Assembly: GCF_001428845.1 (NCBI RefSeq)
Contig: NZ_LMIU01000022.1
Coordinates: forward strand, 738,542-802,541
Length of the DNA stretch: 64,000 bases
Reading direction: 5' to 3'
Source: Achromobacter sp. Root83
GTDB lineage: Bacteria > Pseudomonadota > Gammaproteobacteria > Burkholderiales > Burkholderiaceae_B
Shown here: one piece after another, positions 1 through 8,737 of the stretch
Numbering within the stretch: position 1 is the stretch's first letter
Layout of the letters: each line of letters begins with the position of its first letter
Notes under the pieces: model-generated
Databases searched by the model: none
What the model saw: only the letters and a program-made list of their open reading frames with translations
What the model was told of the DNA's origin: nothing
Program-made: the position numbers and the translations under genes

Positions 1-44
1 TTGTTTTATGCTGTCGGCTTTCCTGAACATTTTCGACCGTCACA

Positions 45-971
45 GTGAACGCCTCGCAACAACCTCCCGTCGACCTCAGCGACATCGTCTTCACCGACTG
101 GGTCGAGCGCTGGCTTCCCAAATCCTGGAGGCCCTACGCCCGCCTGTGCCGGCTGGATCGCCCCATCGGCACCTGGCTGACCTTGCTGCCGGCCATCGCC
201 GCGCTGGTCCAGACCGCGGGCGGCCTGCCCGACATCCAACGGCTGATCGTGTTTTCGCTGGGCGCGCTGCTGATGCGCGGCATCGGCTGCACAGTCAACG
301 ACATGTGCGACCGCGACTTCGACAAGCACGTCGAACGCACCCGCTTCCGTCCTCTGACCAGCGGCCAGCTTTCGATGAAGAACGCCGTGTGGTTCCTGAT
401 CGGCCAGTTGCTCGTCTGCGGATCGCTGCTGTTCTTCCTGAATGAAATGAGCCGCTGGCTGGCGCTCGCCGTGCTGCCCTTTGTCTTCATCTACCCGCTG
501 TGCAAGCGCGTCACCTACTGGCCGCAAGTGGTACTGGGCATCTGCTTCAACTGGGGCATGCTCATGGCCTGGTCCGACACCCAGAATCATGTGCCCTTGG
601 CCGCCATCGCCATGTGGCTGGGCGCCGTGCTCTGGCAGGTGGGCTACGACAGCATCTACGCCTACGTGGACGTGCGCGACGACCGCAGCCTCGGGCTGCA
701 TTCCACCGCCATGCGTTTCGGCGACCGCGGCAAACTCTGGATCGGCGGCTTCTATATCGGCACCGTCCTGCTGTGGGCCTGGGGCGGCCATGCGATGGGC
801 CTTTCGTGGGCCTATCAGGTGGGCATCGCCGCCGTCGCGGTGCATCTGGCATGGCAGCTCAAGGTATTCGACATCCAGCGGCCCGACCGCAACTTCATGC
901 TGTTTCGCGCCAACCTGTGGCTGGGCGCCCTGCTGGTCGCCGCGGCGCTGGCCGGCACGCTGATTCGTTGA
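45..971 (+). CDS. ubiA: 4-hydroxybenzoate polyprenyltransferase
   Basis: Integral membrane prenyltransferase that attaches the polyprenyl tail to 4-hydroxybenzoate, an early membrane step of ubiquinone synthesis. The 308-residue product carries the first Asp-rich motif NDMCDRDFD at residues 85-93, followed by the conserved R-x-R-P-L-x-S-G stretch. The second Asp-rich region lies around residues 201-213 (YDSIYAYVDVRDD). Both are the Mg-diphosphate binding sites of UbiA enzymes, and several hydrophobic helices lie between and after them. The start is a GTG with no clear ribosome binding site; about 33 residues precede the part that aligns with shorter homologues, so a later start is possible. 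Confidence 0.93.
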   Translation: MNASQQPPVDLSDIVFTDWVERWLPKSWRPYARLCRLDRPIGTWLTLLPAIAALVQTAGGLPDIQRLIVFSLGALLMRGIGCTVNDMCDRDFDKHVERTRFRPLTSGQLSMKNAVWFLIGQLLVCGSLLFFLNEMSRWLALAVLPFVFIYPLCKRVTYWPQVVLGICFNWGMLMAWSDTQNHVPLAAIAMWLGAVLWQVGYDSIYAYVDVRDDRSLGLHSTAMRFGDRGKLWIGGFYIGTVLLWAWGGHAMGLSWAYQVGIAAVAVHLAWQLKVFDIQRPDRNFMLFRANLWLGALLVAAALAGTLIR

Positions 972-1063
972 GATGCCGATTACCCTGCATTAGCAAGGCG
1001 CATTGCGGGCGACGCCGGCTCGGGCCATCATGTGCTTCCCGCCACTTGCTCCGGAGACGCCGC

Positions 1064-1468
1064 ATGCCCTTGTTGATCAAATCCCTGACCGCCGCTGCCG
1101 CCGCGTGCGCGTTGCTCGGCGTGTTGCCGGCGCAGGCCGCGACCGACTGCTCCGCGCAACGCGGCTGCGCCGCCAAGTTCTGCCAGATCGAAAACGACAT
1201 CGCCGCAGCCCAGGCGCAGAACAACTCCCGCCGCGAGGCCGGCCTGCGCAAAGCGCTTGCTGAGGCAAAGGCGAATTGCACCGACGGCCGCCTGCAGTCC
1301 CAACGGGAAGCCGACGTGCGGGAAAAGCAATCCAAGGTGTCCGAGCGCCAGCAGGAACTGAAGGAAGCCCGCGCCAAGGGCAAACAGGACAAGATCGACA
1401 AGGCGCAACGCAAGCTGGACGAAGCCCAGGCGGAGTACGACGCGTCGCTGCTTGATCTGAACCGCTAG
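1064..1468 (+). CDS. DUF1090 family secreted coiled-coil protein
   Basis: 134-residue protein with an N-terminal signal peptide (cleavage probably after PAQAA) and four cysteines just after it (DCSAQRGCAAKFC, later ANC). A long charged helix rich in K, E, Q and R follows (about residues 70-128) and should form a coiled coil. This matches the DUF1090 (YqjC-like) periplasmic family, whose function is unknown. The ATG is preceded by GGAG at a good distance, which decides against the much longer open frame upstream. It stands alone behind ubiA. Confidence 0.75.
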   Translation: MPLLIKSLTAAAAACALLGVLPAQAATDCSAQRGCAAKFCQIENDIAAAQAQNNSRREAGLRKALAEAKANCTDGRLQSQREADVREKQSKVSERQQELKEARAKGKQDKIDKAQRKLDEAQAEYDASLLDLNR

Positions 1469-1826
1469 CCGTTTCCCGCCCCGGCCCGAGCCCTCTCGCT
1501 CGGACTGCCGGCGTGTCGCGATCCCTTCCCCATCAGCCAGCCCCGCGGGGCTGCGCATCTCCGCCCCCTCCCCGTCAGCCCAAGCTTGGCCTGTCCGCCA
1601 AACCGCTATCTATTGCGTCATCAAATAGAAATATCACCATCCATGGTGCCATTTGGCGAAACGAATAGGGATTAGCGTAGATTTTGGAAAGATGTTTTCA
1701 GAGAATCAGGGTTTATCCCTGGTTTGTTTAAGCACAGAATGCATCTCATCGGGACACAGCAAGCGAACCCCCCGCAATGACGCCAGAGGTTCGGCTCCCA
1801 AGCTCACAAGACACCGGAGGTCTGCC
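1469..1826. other. intergenic region with AT-rich promoter-like stretch
   Basis: 358 bases without a convincing gene. The first 130 are GC-rich and featureless. From about 1603 to 1760 the sequence turns clearly AT-rich, as expected of the promoter of the DUF4148 gene that follows. Two short palindromes lie in it: CACCATCCATGGTG (1635-1648, six-base arms) and CAGGGTTTATCCCTG (1707-1721, five-base arms). They are candidate operators; no known binding protein can be named. Confidence 0.4.
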
Positions 1827-2219
1827 ATGAAAACCCTTGCTACCGCTTTGATGCTGTCCATGTCCGTTCTGGCTGCCGGCGCTCAAGCCGCCGAAGCCGA
1901 CCAAGGCCCGACGCGCGCGCAGGTTCAAGCCGAACTGCAGCAAGCCAAGGCCTCGGGCCAATACACGTTCGGTGAAGAAGGCTACCCCGCCGCCATCGCC
2001 CAGACGTCCAGCCTGACGTCGCAACAAGTGCAGGCTGAACTGGCCCAGGCCAAGAACGCCGGCGAAGTCACCTTCGGCAATCTGGACTACCCGCCCGTCG
2101 CCGCCGCCGAAACCGCCACCTCGCTGACTCGCGCCCAGGTCCAGTCCCAACTGGCGCAAGCCAAGGCAGAAGGTCTCGTGACCTTCGGCAACATGGACTA
2201 TCCCCCCATGGGTAGCTGA
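1827..2219 (+). CDS. DUF4148 domain secreted protein, three repeats
   Basis: 130-residue protein with a signal peptide ending near AQAAEA. The mature part is three copies of a roughly 30-residue unit of the form TRAQVQxEL-x2-AKxxG-x3-FG-x3-YPP. This is the DUF4148 pattern, common and often multicopy in Alcaligenaceae and Burkholderiales; its function is unknown. The ATG follows a good GGAGG site. A related pair with only two repeats lies at 9.5-10.2 kb, but the palindromes in front of that pair are not found here, so control probably differs. Confidence 0.8.
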   Translation: MKTLATALMLSMSVLAAGAQAAEADQGPTRAQVQAELQQAKASGQYTFGEEGYPAAIAQTSSLTSQQVQAELAQAKNAGEVTFGNLDYPPVAAAETATSLTRAQVQSQLAQAKAEGLVTFGNMDYPPMGS

Positions 2220-2253
2220 TCCCCCGGGCCGCACAGGCCGATCAGCCCCATCG

Positions 2254-2291
2254 CAAAGCCCTTCGGCCACAAGCCGAGGGGCTTTGTTTTT
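2254..2291 (+). terminator. rho-independent terminator after DUF4148 gene
   Basis: Inverted repeat CAAAGCCCTTCGGC / GCCGAGGGGCTTTG with a short loop, followed by TTTTT. Confidence 0.75.
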
Positions 2292-2424
2292 GACATTTCG
2301 ACATCTAATTAAGTCATAACGACGTTAACTTCAGCCGTTACGACAATTTCAGATCTACAAATCGACAGCGCTCCCGCATAGGATGAGGCCACTCCCCCTC
2401 CCTCTCATATGCAGGAGCAGCACC

Positions 2425-3549
2425 ATGTCCACGAGCACCAAGACCATCGTTCTGCTGGGCGCCGGAAAAATCGGCTTCGCCATCGCGTTGATGCTGGAAC
2501 GCAGCGGCGATTACTCCGTGCTGGTTGCCGACCAGGATGCCGGCCGCCTGGCCGTTCTGGCCGGCCTGGGATGCGAGACGCGCCAGATCAGTGACGACGC
2601 ATCCGTGGCGCGCTGCATCGAAGGCGCCTATGCCGTGGTCAACGCGCTGCCGTTCCATCGCGCCACCGCGGTCGCGGGCTTGTGCGCGAAAGCGGGCGTG
2701 CATTATTTCGACCTGACCGAGGACGTGGCCAGCACCCATGCCATCCAGGCGCTGGCTGCGGATGCCTCCAGCGTGCTGATGCCGCAGTGCGGTCTGGCGC
2801 CCGGCTTCATCGGCATCGTCGGCAATGCGCTCGCGGGCCGCTTCGACACCCTGCTGGATTTGCGCATGCGCGTGGGCGCCCTGCCGCGTTATCCGTCCAA
2901 CAGCCTGCGCTACAACCTGACCTGGAGCACCGAGGGGCTGATCAACGAATACTGCAACCCCTGCGAAGCCATCGTCGACGGGCAGCTCACCAGCGTGCCC
3001 GCGCTTGAAGGCTATGAAACGTTCGCGCTGGACGGCGTGGAGTACGAGGCCTTCAATACCTCGGGCGGGCTGGGCACGCTGCCCGCCACCCTGCTCGGCC
3101 GCGCGCGCAATGTCGACTACAAATCGGTGCGCTATCCCGGCCATTGCAACATCATGAAGCTGCTGCTCAACGACCTGCGCCTGCGCGACCGCCGCGACCT
3201 GCTCAAAGACATTTTCGAATCGGCCATCCCCACCACCGAACAGGACGTGATCGTCATTCAGGCCTCGGCATCGGGCTACCGTCACGGCCGCCTGGAAGAA
3301 GAGTCCTATCCGATCCGCGTCTTCGGCGCCGAGGTCGATGGCCACCGCCTGAGCGCCATCCAGTTATCCACCGCCGCGGGCATCTGCGCCGCGCTGGACC
3401 TGGTGGCGCAGGGCGCTTTGCCGCAGCGGGGTTTCGTGGGCCAGGAGGCCATCGGCCTGGACGCCCTGCTCAACAACCGCTTCGGCCGGATCTATGCCGG
3501 CAAGCCGCTGGCGCTTGCGCTTGCAGGCGGCGCCATGGCGGACCGCTAG
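2425..3549 (+). CDS. saccharopine dehydrogenase family oxidoreductase
   Basis: 374-residue protein starting with a Rossmann fold: GAGKIGFAI near residues 11-19 is the dinucleotide-binding loop. Composition and length fit the saccharopine dehydrogenase / lysine-epsilon-dehydrogenase-like family (N-terminal NADP domain, C-terminal catalytic domain with the NLTWSTEGLINEY region). In this family the enzymes oxidise or reduce amino-acid imine adducts; the substrate cannot be read from the sequence. The start chosen follows GCAGGAG; an in-frame ATG 42 bases upstream has no such site. It converges on glcC and has no obvious operon partner. Confidence 0.75.
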   Translation: MSTSTKTIVLLGAGKIGFAIALMLERSGDYSVLVADQDAGRLAVLAGLGCETRQISDDASVARCIEGAYAVVNALPFHRATAVAGLCAKAGVHYFDLTEDVASTHAIQALAADASSVLMPQCGLAPGFIGIVGNALAGRFDTLLDLRMRVGALPRYPSNSLRYNLTWSTEGLINEYCNPCEAIVDGQLTSVPALEGYETFALDGVEYEAFNTSGGLGTLPATLLGRARNVDYKSVRYPGHCNIMKLLLNDLRLRDRRDLLKDIFESAIPTTEQDVIVIQASASGYRHGRLEEESYPIRVFGAEVDGHRLSAIQLSTAAGICAALDLVAQGALPQRGFVGQEAIGLDALLNNRFGRIYAGKPLALALAGGAMADR

Positions 3550-3578
3550 GCCAGCCGCCGCGCCCGCTGCGCGCCGCG

Positions 3579-4343
3579 CTACGTCCAGCCTTCCAGGCGC
3601 AGCGTTGCGCGCACCAGGCGCTGTTCTTCCTGTTCGATATCCGACAGGCTCTGGCGCACACTGTCCACATGATCGGCCGCGGCCTTGCGCGCCTGCTCGG
3701 GCTGGCGCCCGATGACCGCGTTGTACAGGCGCGTGTGCTGCCGGTCGATCTGCCGCTTTTCCGGCTGGCGGTGATACAGGTTGTTCACGCAGGCAAAGAC
3801 GGATCCCAGCAGCAGGTCCGTCAGCGATTGCAGCGTATGCACCAGCACGGGATTGTGCGAGGCCTCGCAGATCGCCAGATGGAAGGCGTGGTCCAGATGC
3901 GCGTGCGTCGCCGTGTCGGTGGCCGCGCCCTGCGCGGCCACCATCTCGTCATAACGGCGCCGGATCATGATGAAGTCCGCCTCCGTGCCACGAATGGCCG
4001 CCAGCCGGGCCGACTCGGCCTCCAGCAACGACCGCACTTCCAGCAGGTCGTACAGCGTTCGCGGCTGCGAATTGAACAGATGCATCAACGGGCCCGCATC
4101 CACCTTCGAGATATGCGCTACATAAGACCCCTTGCCCTGCGCGGTATGGATGATTTCCCGTGCCCGCAAGAGCTTCAGGCCTTCGCGCAGCGCCGTGCGA
4201 GACACGCCCAGTTTTTCAGTCAGGCGCCGCTCGGACGGCAGGGCCTGCCCGGCCTTGAGCACGCCGTCCAAGATCAGGCGTTCGATCCGCTCGGCCACTT
4301 CGTCCGCCACCTGACGGGGTTTTTCTTCTGTTTCCGCGTACAT
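3579..4343 (-). CDS. glcC: GntR/FCD-family regulator GlcC
   Basis: 254-residue regulator of the FadR subfamily of GntR proteins. It has an N-terminal winged helix (residues about 10-75, with ALPSERRLTEKLGVSRTALR) and an FCD ligand-binding domain carrying LDHAFHLAICEASHNPVLVHTLQ and HVDSVRQ, the Asp/His residues that bind metal and a small carboxylate. The LFNSQPRTLYDLLEVRSLLEAESARLAA region is close to what I recall of E. coli GlcC, the glycolate-responsive activator. The gene is divergent from malate synthase G, the glyoxylate-consuming enzyme of the glycolate pathway, which supports the name. Two identical TGGTATGACCA sites lie in the shared intergenic region. No glycolate oxidase genes (glcDEF) are in the window. 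Confidence 0.85.
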   Translation of the reverse strand: MYAETEEKPRQVADEVAERIERLILDGVLKAGQALPSERRLTEKLGVSRTALREGLKLLRAREIIHTAQGKGSYVAHISKVDAGPLMHLFNSQPRTLYDLLEVRSLLEAESARLAAIRGTEADFIMIRRRYDEMVAAQGAATDTATHAHLDHAFHLAICEASHNPVLVHTLQSLTDLLLGSVFACVNNLYHRQPEKRQIDRQHTRLYNAVIGRQPEQARKAAADHVDSVRQSLSDIEQEEQRLVRATLRLEGWT

Positions 4344-4359
4344 GCGTTCTCCGGGTCAG

Positions 4360-4370
4360 TGGTATGACCA
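4360..4370. promoter_or_regulatory. glcC: predicted GlcC operator 1
   Basis: TGGTATGACCA matches the TGGT-N3-ACCA palindrome bound by FadR-type GntR regulators. It lies 17 bases upstream of the glcC start codon, so it is well placed for autoregulation. Confidence 0.65.
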
Positions 4371-4467
4371 AGTGCCGATGCGATTCCGGCGGACTGGCCT
4401 TGCCTCTGTAAGCTGATGATATAAAAACATAAAAATTCATGTTCTGCCCGGCATTGCGCGAACAAAC

Positions 4468-4478
4468 TGGTATGACCA
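4468..4478. promoter_or_regulatory. glcC: predicted GlcC operator 2
   Basis: A second exact copy of TGGTATGACCA, here inside the longer palindrome CTGGTATGACCAG, 104 bases upstream of the glcB start. The two sites are 108 bases apart. Confidence 0.65.
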
Positions 4479-4581
4479 GCCGGTTTTGATATGGACATTG
4501 CGGCATGCGCGAACGATGATGTCAGGACAGATTCGCCCGGCGCCCGGCGTCGGCCAGCCCTACTTACCGCTAGAGACCCGC

Positions 4582-6756
4582 ATGACTCAACGCATCCAGC
4601 ACCACGGCCTGCAAGTGGCGGCCAATCTCAACCAATTCATCGAGCAGGAAGCGCTACCCGGCACCAACCTTGACGCCGACAGCTTCTGGCAGGGTTTTGC
4701 GGCCCTGGTCAACGATCTGGCGCCCAAGAACCGCGCACTGCTGGCCGAACGAGACCGCCTGCAAGCCGAACTCGACGCCTGGCACCGCGCCAATCCCGGC
4801 CCCATCGCCGATCCGGCCGCCTACCGCAAGTTCCTGGAAGGCATCGGCTACCTGCTGCCGCAGCCAGCCGCCGTGCGCGCCACTACCGACAACGTGGACA
4901 CCGAGATCTCCCAGCAAGCCGGCCCCCAGCTCGTGGTGCCGATGTCCAACCCGCGCTACGCCCTGAATGCCGCCAATGCGCGCTGGGGCAGCCTGTACGA
5001 CGCGCTCTACGGCACCGACGCCATCCCCGCCACGCCGGGCGACACCGGCACGGGCTACAACCCGGATCGCGGCGCCGCCGTCATCGCACGCGCTCGGGCT
5101 TTTCTCGATACCGCCGCCCCGCTGGCGCAGGGTTCCCATGCCGATGTCCGCGGCTACACCGTCGAAGACGGGCAACTGCGCATCGCGCTGGCCAACGGCG
5201 TCACCAGCCTGAAGTTTGGCTCGCAGTTCACTGGCTACCAGGGCGACGCCGCCGCCCCCACGGCGATCCTGCTGAAGAACAACGGCCTGCACTTTGAAAT
5301 CCAGATCGATCGCGCCAGCGCCATCGGCGCCACCGACGCCGCCGGCGTCAAGGATGTGGTGGTCGAAGCCGCGCTGACCACCATCATGGACTGCGAGGAC
5401 TCCGTCGCCGCCGTCGATGCCGAAGACAAGGTTCTCATCTACCGCAACTGGCTGGGCCTGATGAAGGGCGACCTGACCGAAGAGGTCACCAAGGGCGGCA
5501 AGACATTCACCCGCAGGCTCAACGCCGACCGCGAATACGCCCGTCCAGACGGCTCGCCGCTGAAGCTGCATGGCCGTTCGCTCATGTTCGTGCGAAATGT
5601 GGGCCACCTGATGACCAATCCGGCCATCCTGGACCGCGACGGCCGCGAAATCCCCGAAGGCATCCTGGACGCGGTCGTCACCAGCCTGGCCGCGCTGCAG
5701 GACCGCAGCGCGAAGCTCAATTCGCGCACGGGTTCCGTCTACATCGTGAAGCCCAAGATGCACGGGCCGGCTGAGGCGGCATTCGCCAGCGAACTCTTCG
5801 ACCGCGTCGAAGACCTGCTCAAGGTGCCGCGCAACACCCTGAAAATGGGCATCATGGACGAAGAGCGCCGCACCAGCATCAACCTGAAGGCGTGCATCGA
5901 AGCGGCGGCCTCGCGCGTGGCCTTCATCAACACGGGCTTCCTGGACCGCACCGGCGATGAAATGCATTCCAGCATGGAAGCCGGTCCCATGCTGCGCAAG
6001 GGCGACATGAAGTCCACCGCCTGGATCACCGCCTACGAGCGGAACAACGTGCTGGTCGGTCTGGACACGGGCCTGCGCGGCCGCGCCCAGATCGGCAAGG
6101 GCATGTGGGCCATGCCCGACCTGATGGCGGCGATGCTGGAACAGAAGATCGCGCACCCCAAGGCCGGCGCCAACACCGCCTGGGTCCCTTCGCCCACGGC
6201 CGCGACGCTGCACGCGCTCCACTACCATCAGGTCGACGTGCAGGCGGTCCAGCAAGAGCTCGAACGTACCAAGCTGGATGCCGTGCGGGACGACCTGCTG
6301 GGCGGCCTGCTGACCGTTCCGGTCGGCGATCCCTCCAAGTGGTCCGCGGCCGATATCCAGCAGGAACTGGACAACAACGTGCAGGGCATCCTGGGTTATG
6401 TGGTGCGCTGGATCGACCAGGGCGTGGGCTGCTCCAAGGTGCCCGACATCCACGACGTGGGCCTGATGGAAGACCGTGCCACGCTGCGCATCTCCAGCCA
6501 GCACATCGCCAACTGGCTGCGCCATGGCATCACCAACCGCGATCAGGTCACGGAAACGTTCAAGCGCATGGCCAAGGTCGTCGACGGCCAGAATGCCGGC
6601 GACGCGCTCTACCAGCCGATGGCCGGTCATTTCGATACCTCGCTGGCCTTCAAGGCAGCGTGCGCGCTGGTGTTCGAAGGCCTGACGCAGCCCAACGGCT
6701 ACACCGAGCCCCTGTTGCACAAGTACCGTCTGGAATTCAAGGCCGCGCAAGCCTGA
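4582..6756 (+). CDS. glcB: malate synthase G
   Basis: Condenses glyoxylate with acetyl-CoA to malate in the cytoplasm. The 724-residue length fits the G isoform (723 in E. coli), not the roughly 530-residue A isoform. The glyoxylate/Mg region MDCEDS is at residues 269-274, followed by the conserved [16 protein letters not shown] stretch. The later VKPKMHGP and [15 protein letters not shown] segments are also typical. The start [12 protein letters not shown] was chosen by family N-termini; an upstream in-frame start at 4486 would overlap the operator region. Transcription probably depends on GlcC. Confidence 0.96.
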   Translation: MTQRIQHHGLQVAANLNQFIEQEALPGTNLDADSFWQGFAALVNDLAPKNRALLAERDRLQAELDAWHRANPGPIADPAAYRKFLEGIGYLLPQPAAVRATTDNVDTEISQQAGPQLVVPMSNPRYALNAANARWGSLYDALYGTDAIPATPGDTGTGYNPDRGAAVIARARAFLDTAAPLAQGSHADVRGYTVEDGQLRIALANGVTSLKFGSQFTGYQGDAAAPTAILLKNNGLHFEIQIDRASAIGATDAAGVKDVVVEAALTTIMDCEDSVAAVDAEDKVLIYRNWLGLMKGDLTEEVTKGGKTFTRRLNADREYARPDGSPLKLHGRSLMFVRNVGHLMTNPAILDRDGREIPEGILDAVVTSLAALQDRSAKLNSRTGSVYIVKPKMHGPAEAAFASELFDRVEDLLKVPRNTLKMGIMDEERRTSINLKACIEAAASRVAFINTGFLDRTGDEMHSSMEAGPMLRKGDMKSTAWITAYERNNVLVGLDTGLRGRAQIGKGMWAMPDLMAAMLEQKIAHPKAGANTAWVPSPTAATLHALHYHQVDVQAVQQELERTKLDAVRDDLLGGLLTVPVGDPSKWSAADIQQELDNNVQGILGYVVRWIDQGVGCSKVPDIHDVGLMEDRATLRISSQHIANWLRHGITNRDQVTETFKRMAKVVDGQNAGDALYQPMAGHFDTSLAFKAACALVFEGLTQPNGYTEPLLHKYRLEFKAAQA

Positions 6757-6778
6757 GTCCGCCCCCAGCCACACCCGA

Positions 6779-6808
6779 CCGGACAGCGCAGGCTGTCCGG
6801 TTTTTTTT
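6779..6808 (+). terminator. rho-independent terminator after glcB
   Basis: CCGGACAG ... CTGTCCGG stem with a six-base loop followed by eight T residues. Confidence 0.9.
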
Positions 6809-6855
6809 GTGCCCCAAACGGGTGCCGCGAAGCGATTGAATACATTTGCCCATAT

Positions 6856-6873
6856 TTCGCACGACCGTGCTAA
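6856..6873. promoter_or_regulatory. predicted TetR operator in front of its own gene
   Basis: TTCGCACGACCGTGCTAA is an imperfect palindrome ending 10 bases before the start codon of the TetR gene. In reverse complement it matches the element at 7543-7560 at 16 of 18 positions. This placement suggests autorepression. Confidence 0.6.
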
Positions 6874-6882
6874 ATTGACGCC

Positions 6883-7500
6883 ATGACAGCCAAAACCGAG
6901 AAAAGCGAACTGACGTTCGCGTCCATCGTGGACGCGGCCCTGGACATGGCCGCCGCGCAAGGCATGGAAAGTCTTTCGCTAGGCCAGGTTGCCAAGCACC
7001 TGGGCATCAGCAAGAGCGGTGTTTTCTCGCGCGTGGGATCCCTGGAAGCCCTGCAGCAGGCCGTACTGGACGAGTACGACCGCCGCTTCGTCGCCGCCGT
7101 GTTCACCCCGGCGATGGCTTATCCGCGCGGGCTGCCGCGCCTGAACGCACTGGTGTCCCTATGGATAGACCGTGCCAGCAACGTCGAGCGGCTGACGGGC
7201 TGCATCTATGTGGCCGGCGCCTTCGAATACGACGACGTCGAATCCCCCCTGCGCGCCGTGCTTGAACACAATCTCAGGCGTTGGCGCGCCGCCATGGTGC
7301 GGACGGTGACTCAGGCTCTGGAGGCCGGCCATCTGCGGCCGGACACCGACGCCGAACAGCTCGTATTCGAGGTCTACAGCTTGATGATCGGCCTGATGCA
7401 CGACGCTCGCTTCCTGCGCGATCCAAAGGCGCACGAACGCGTGAAGGCCGCTTATGAACGCCTGATTTCCACGTATCGCAGTTTCAAGTACATCGAGTAG
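6883..7500 (+). CDS. TetR family transcriptional regulator
   Basis: 205-residue protein. Residues about 12-60 form the TetR helix-turn-helix (IVDAALDMAAAQGMESLSLGQVAKHLGISKSGVFSRVGSLEAL); the C-terminal part (with GCIYVAGAFEYDDVESP) is a TetR-type ligand domain of unknown specificity. A palindrome related to the one just upstream of its start is found again in the gap to the next small ORF, so the protein probably represses itself and that ORF. The ligand cannot be inferred. Confidence 0.85.
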   Translation: MTAKTEKSELTFASIVDAALDMAAAQGMESLSLGQVAKHLGISKSGVFSRVGSLEALQQAVLDEYDRRFVAAVFTPAMAYPRGLPRLNALVSLWIDRASNVERLTGCIYVAGAFEYDDVESPLRAVLEHNLRRWRAAMVRTVTQALEAGHLRPDTDAEQLVFEVYSLMIGLMHDARFLRDPKAHERVKAAYERLISTYRSFKYIE

Positions 7501-7542
7501 TCGCCCGTCGCCGGCTCGAGGCCGGCGTTTCTTCGAGCCAAT

Positions 7543-7560
7543 TTCGCACAGTCGTGCGAA
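7543..7560. promoter_or_regulatory. predicted TetR operator in front of the 37-codon ORF
   Basis: TTCGCACAGTCGTGCGAA has nearly perfect dyad symmetry (TTCGCAC / GTGCGAA) and sits 18 bases before the start codon of the small ORF, where it would overlap a promoter. Confidence 0.6.
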
Positions 7561-7578
7561 TATTTTCAGGAGCAAGCC

Positions 7579-7692
7579 ATGTGGCTTCTTATTCCAGTCG
7601 GCGCCATCGGCGCATCGGCAATTGTCTGGCGTCACTGGCGCGCGCTGCTGCGCCAACTGCCCGACCGCGCCGAGCATCTCGTGCTCTTCTAA
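7579..7692 (+). CDS. 37-residue predicted membrane microprotein
   Basis: Short ORF that starts MWLLIPVGAIGASAIVW, one hydrophobic stretch long enough for a membrane span, then a basic amphipathic tail (RHWRALLRQLPDRAEHLVLF). The ATG follows CAGGAG at good spacing. The operator at 7543-7560 directly precedes it and also occurs in front of the TetR gene upstream, so it is probably the main target of that regulator. I do not recognise a family. It could instead be a short leader peptide, but no attenuator hairpin follows. Confidence 0.5.
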   Translation: MWLLIPVGAIGASAIVWRHWRALLRQLPDRAEHLVLF

Positions 7693-7785
7693 GGCCGGCG
7701 CGCACTTGAAGAATCCTTGCTCGCGCACTGGTGATCCGGCGCCATCCCGGTCTATATTCCGAACTTCACCCTCTTCAGTTTCGCC

Positions 7786-8640
7786 ATGCCGCGTTCCATT
7801 CATCTGCTGATCGTCGACCCGCAAAATGACTTCTGCGATCTGCCCGAGGCCTACCTTCCGCCGGATCCGCTGACCGGGCGCGCCATCCAGCCCGCGCTGC
7901 CCGTCCCCGGCGCGCACGCCGACATGCTGCGGCTGGCGCGATTCATCGATGCCACCGCGCATGCGCTGACGTCCATCACGGTCACCCTGGACTCGCACCA
8001 TCGTCTGGACATTGCACACCCGACCTTCTGGCGCGCTGGCAATGGCGACCCGGTAGCGCCATTTACGCCCATCACCGCGGCGCAGCTACGCGCGGGCGAA
8101 TTCCTGCCCAGGCATGACGACGACCTGCCGCGAACGCTTTCCTATCTGGACGAACTCGAGGCCCGCGGCCGCTATACCTTGATGGTGTGGCCCGTGCATT
8201 GCGAGATCGGCACCTGGGGGCACAACGTGCACGCCGACCTGCGGGCGGCATACAGCCGTTGGGAAGACGATCGCCAGTTCATCGTCCGCAAAGTGCCCAA
8301 AGGCGCCAATCCCTGGACCGAACACTACAGCGCGCTGATGGCCGAGGTGCCCGACGCCGACGATCCGCGCAGCCAGTTGAACCGCAATCTGCTCGATTCG
8401 CTGGACCGGGCCGAACTCATCCTGGTCGGGGGCGAGGCCGGCAGCCACTGCGTCAAGGCCACGCTCGAACACATGGCCGAGCACCTGCCGGGCGGCAACC
8501 TGTCTCGCATCGTGCTGTTGACCGACTGCATGAGTCCTGTCGTGGGCTTTGCCGATGCGCAAGCCACCTTCCTGCAACGCATGCGGGATCTCGGCGTGCA
8601 GGAGCGCACCAGCGTGGACATGGCGCGCGCGCTGAGCTGA
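7786..8640 (+). CDS. isochorismatase-fold cysteine hydrolase (nicotinamidase-like)
   Basis: 284-residue protein of the cysteine hydrolase superfamily. The expected triad is visible: Asp11 in VDPQNDF, Lys172 in VPKGANPWTEHYS, and nucleophile Cys222 in GSHCVKAT. The metal-site residues of nicotinamidases are partly echoed by LDSHH (69-72) and the WPVHC segment. It is longer than typical nicotinamidases (about 210). The substrate is probably a small amide, but it is not certain. The gene starts 93 bases after the small ORF and may share its transcript; no operator of its own is seen. Confidence 0.75.
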   Translation: MPRSIHLLIVDPQNDFCDLPEAYLPPDPLTGRAIQPALPVPGAHADMLRLARFIDATAHALTSITVTLDSHHRLDIAHPTFWRAGNGDPVAPFTPITAAQLRAGEFLPRHDDDLPRTLSYLDELEARGRYTLMVWPVHCEIGTWGHNVHADLRAAYSRWEDDRQFIVRKVPKGANPWTEHYSALMAEVPDADDPRSQLNRNLLDSLDRAELILVGGEAGSHCVKATLEHMAEHLPGGNLSRIVLLTDCMSPVVGFADAQATFLQRMRDLGVQERTSVDMARALS

Positions 8641-8674
8641 AACATCGCGGGCGCGATCCCCGCCCGCAATGACA

Positions 8675-8703
8675 ACGGCCGCCTGCTTGAGCAAGGCGGC
8701 CGT
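8675..8703. terminator. bidirectional hairpin between convergent genes
   Basis: ACGGCCGCCT / AGGCGGCCGT with a nine-base loop lies between two convergent genes. There is no clear T-tract on either side, so termination strength is uncertain. Confidence 0.45.
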
Positions 8704-8737
8704 GATGTATTGCGGCTTTGGATGGCCCGCGCCGAGG

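Noticed and set aside
1612..1618. CTATCTA half-site upstream of the three-repeat DUF4148 gene as a fifth TetR operator
   Set aside because: The matching second arm is missing at the required spacing, so it may be chance.
4654..6960. 768-codon open frame on the minus strand
   Set aside because: It is antisense to glcB throughout and has the His/Gln/Val-rich composition of a GC-rich shadow frame; no family motif is visible.
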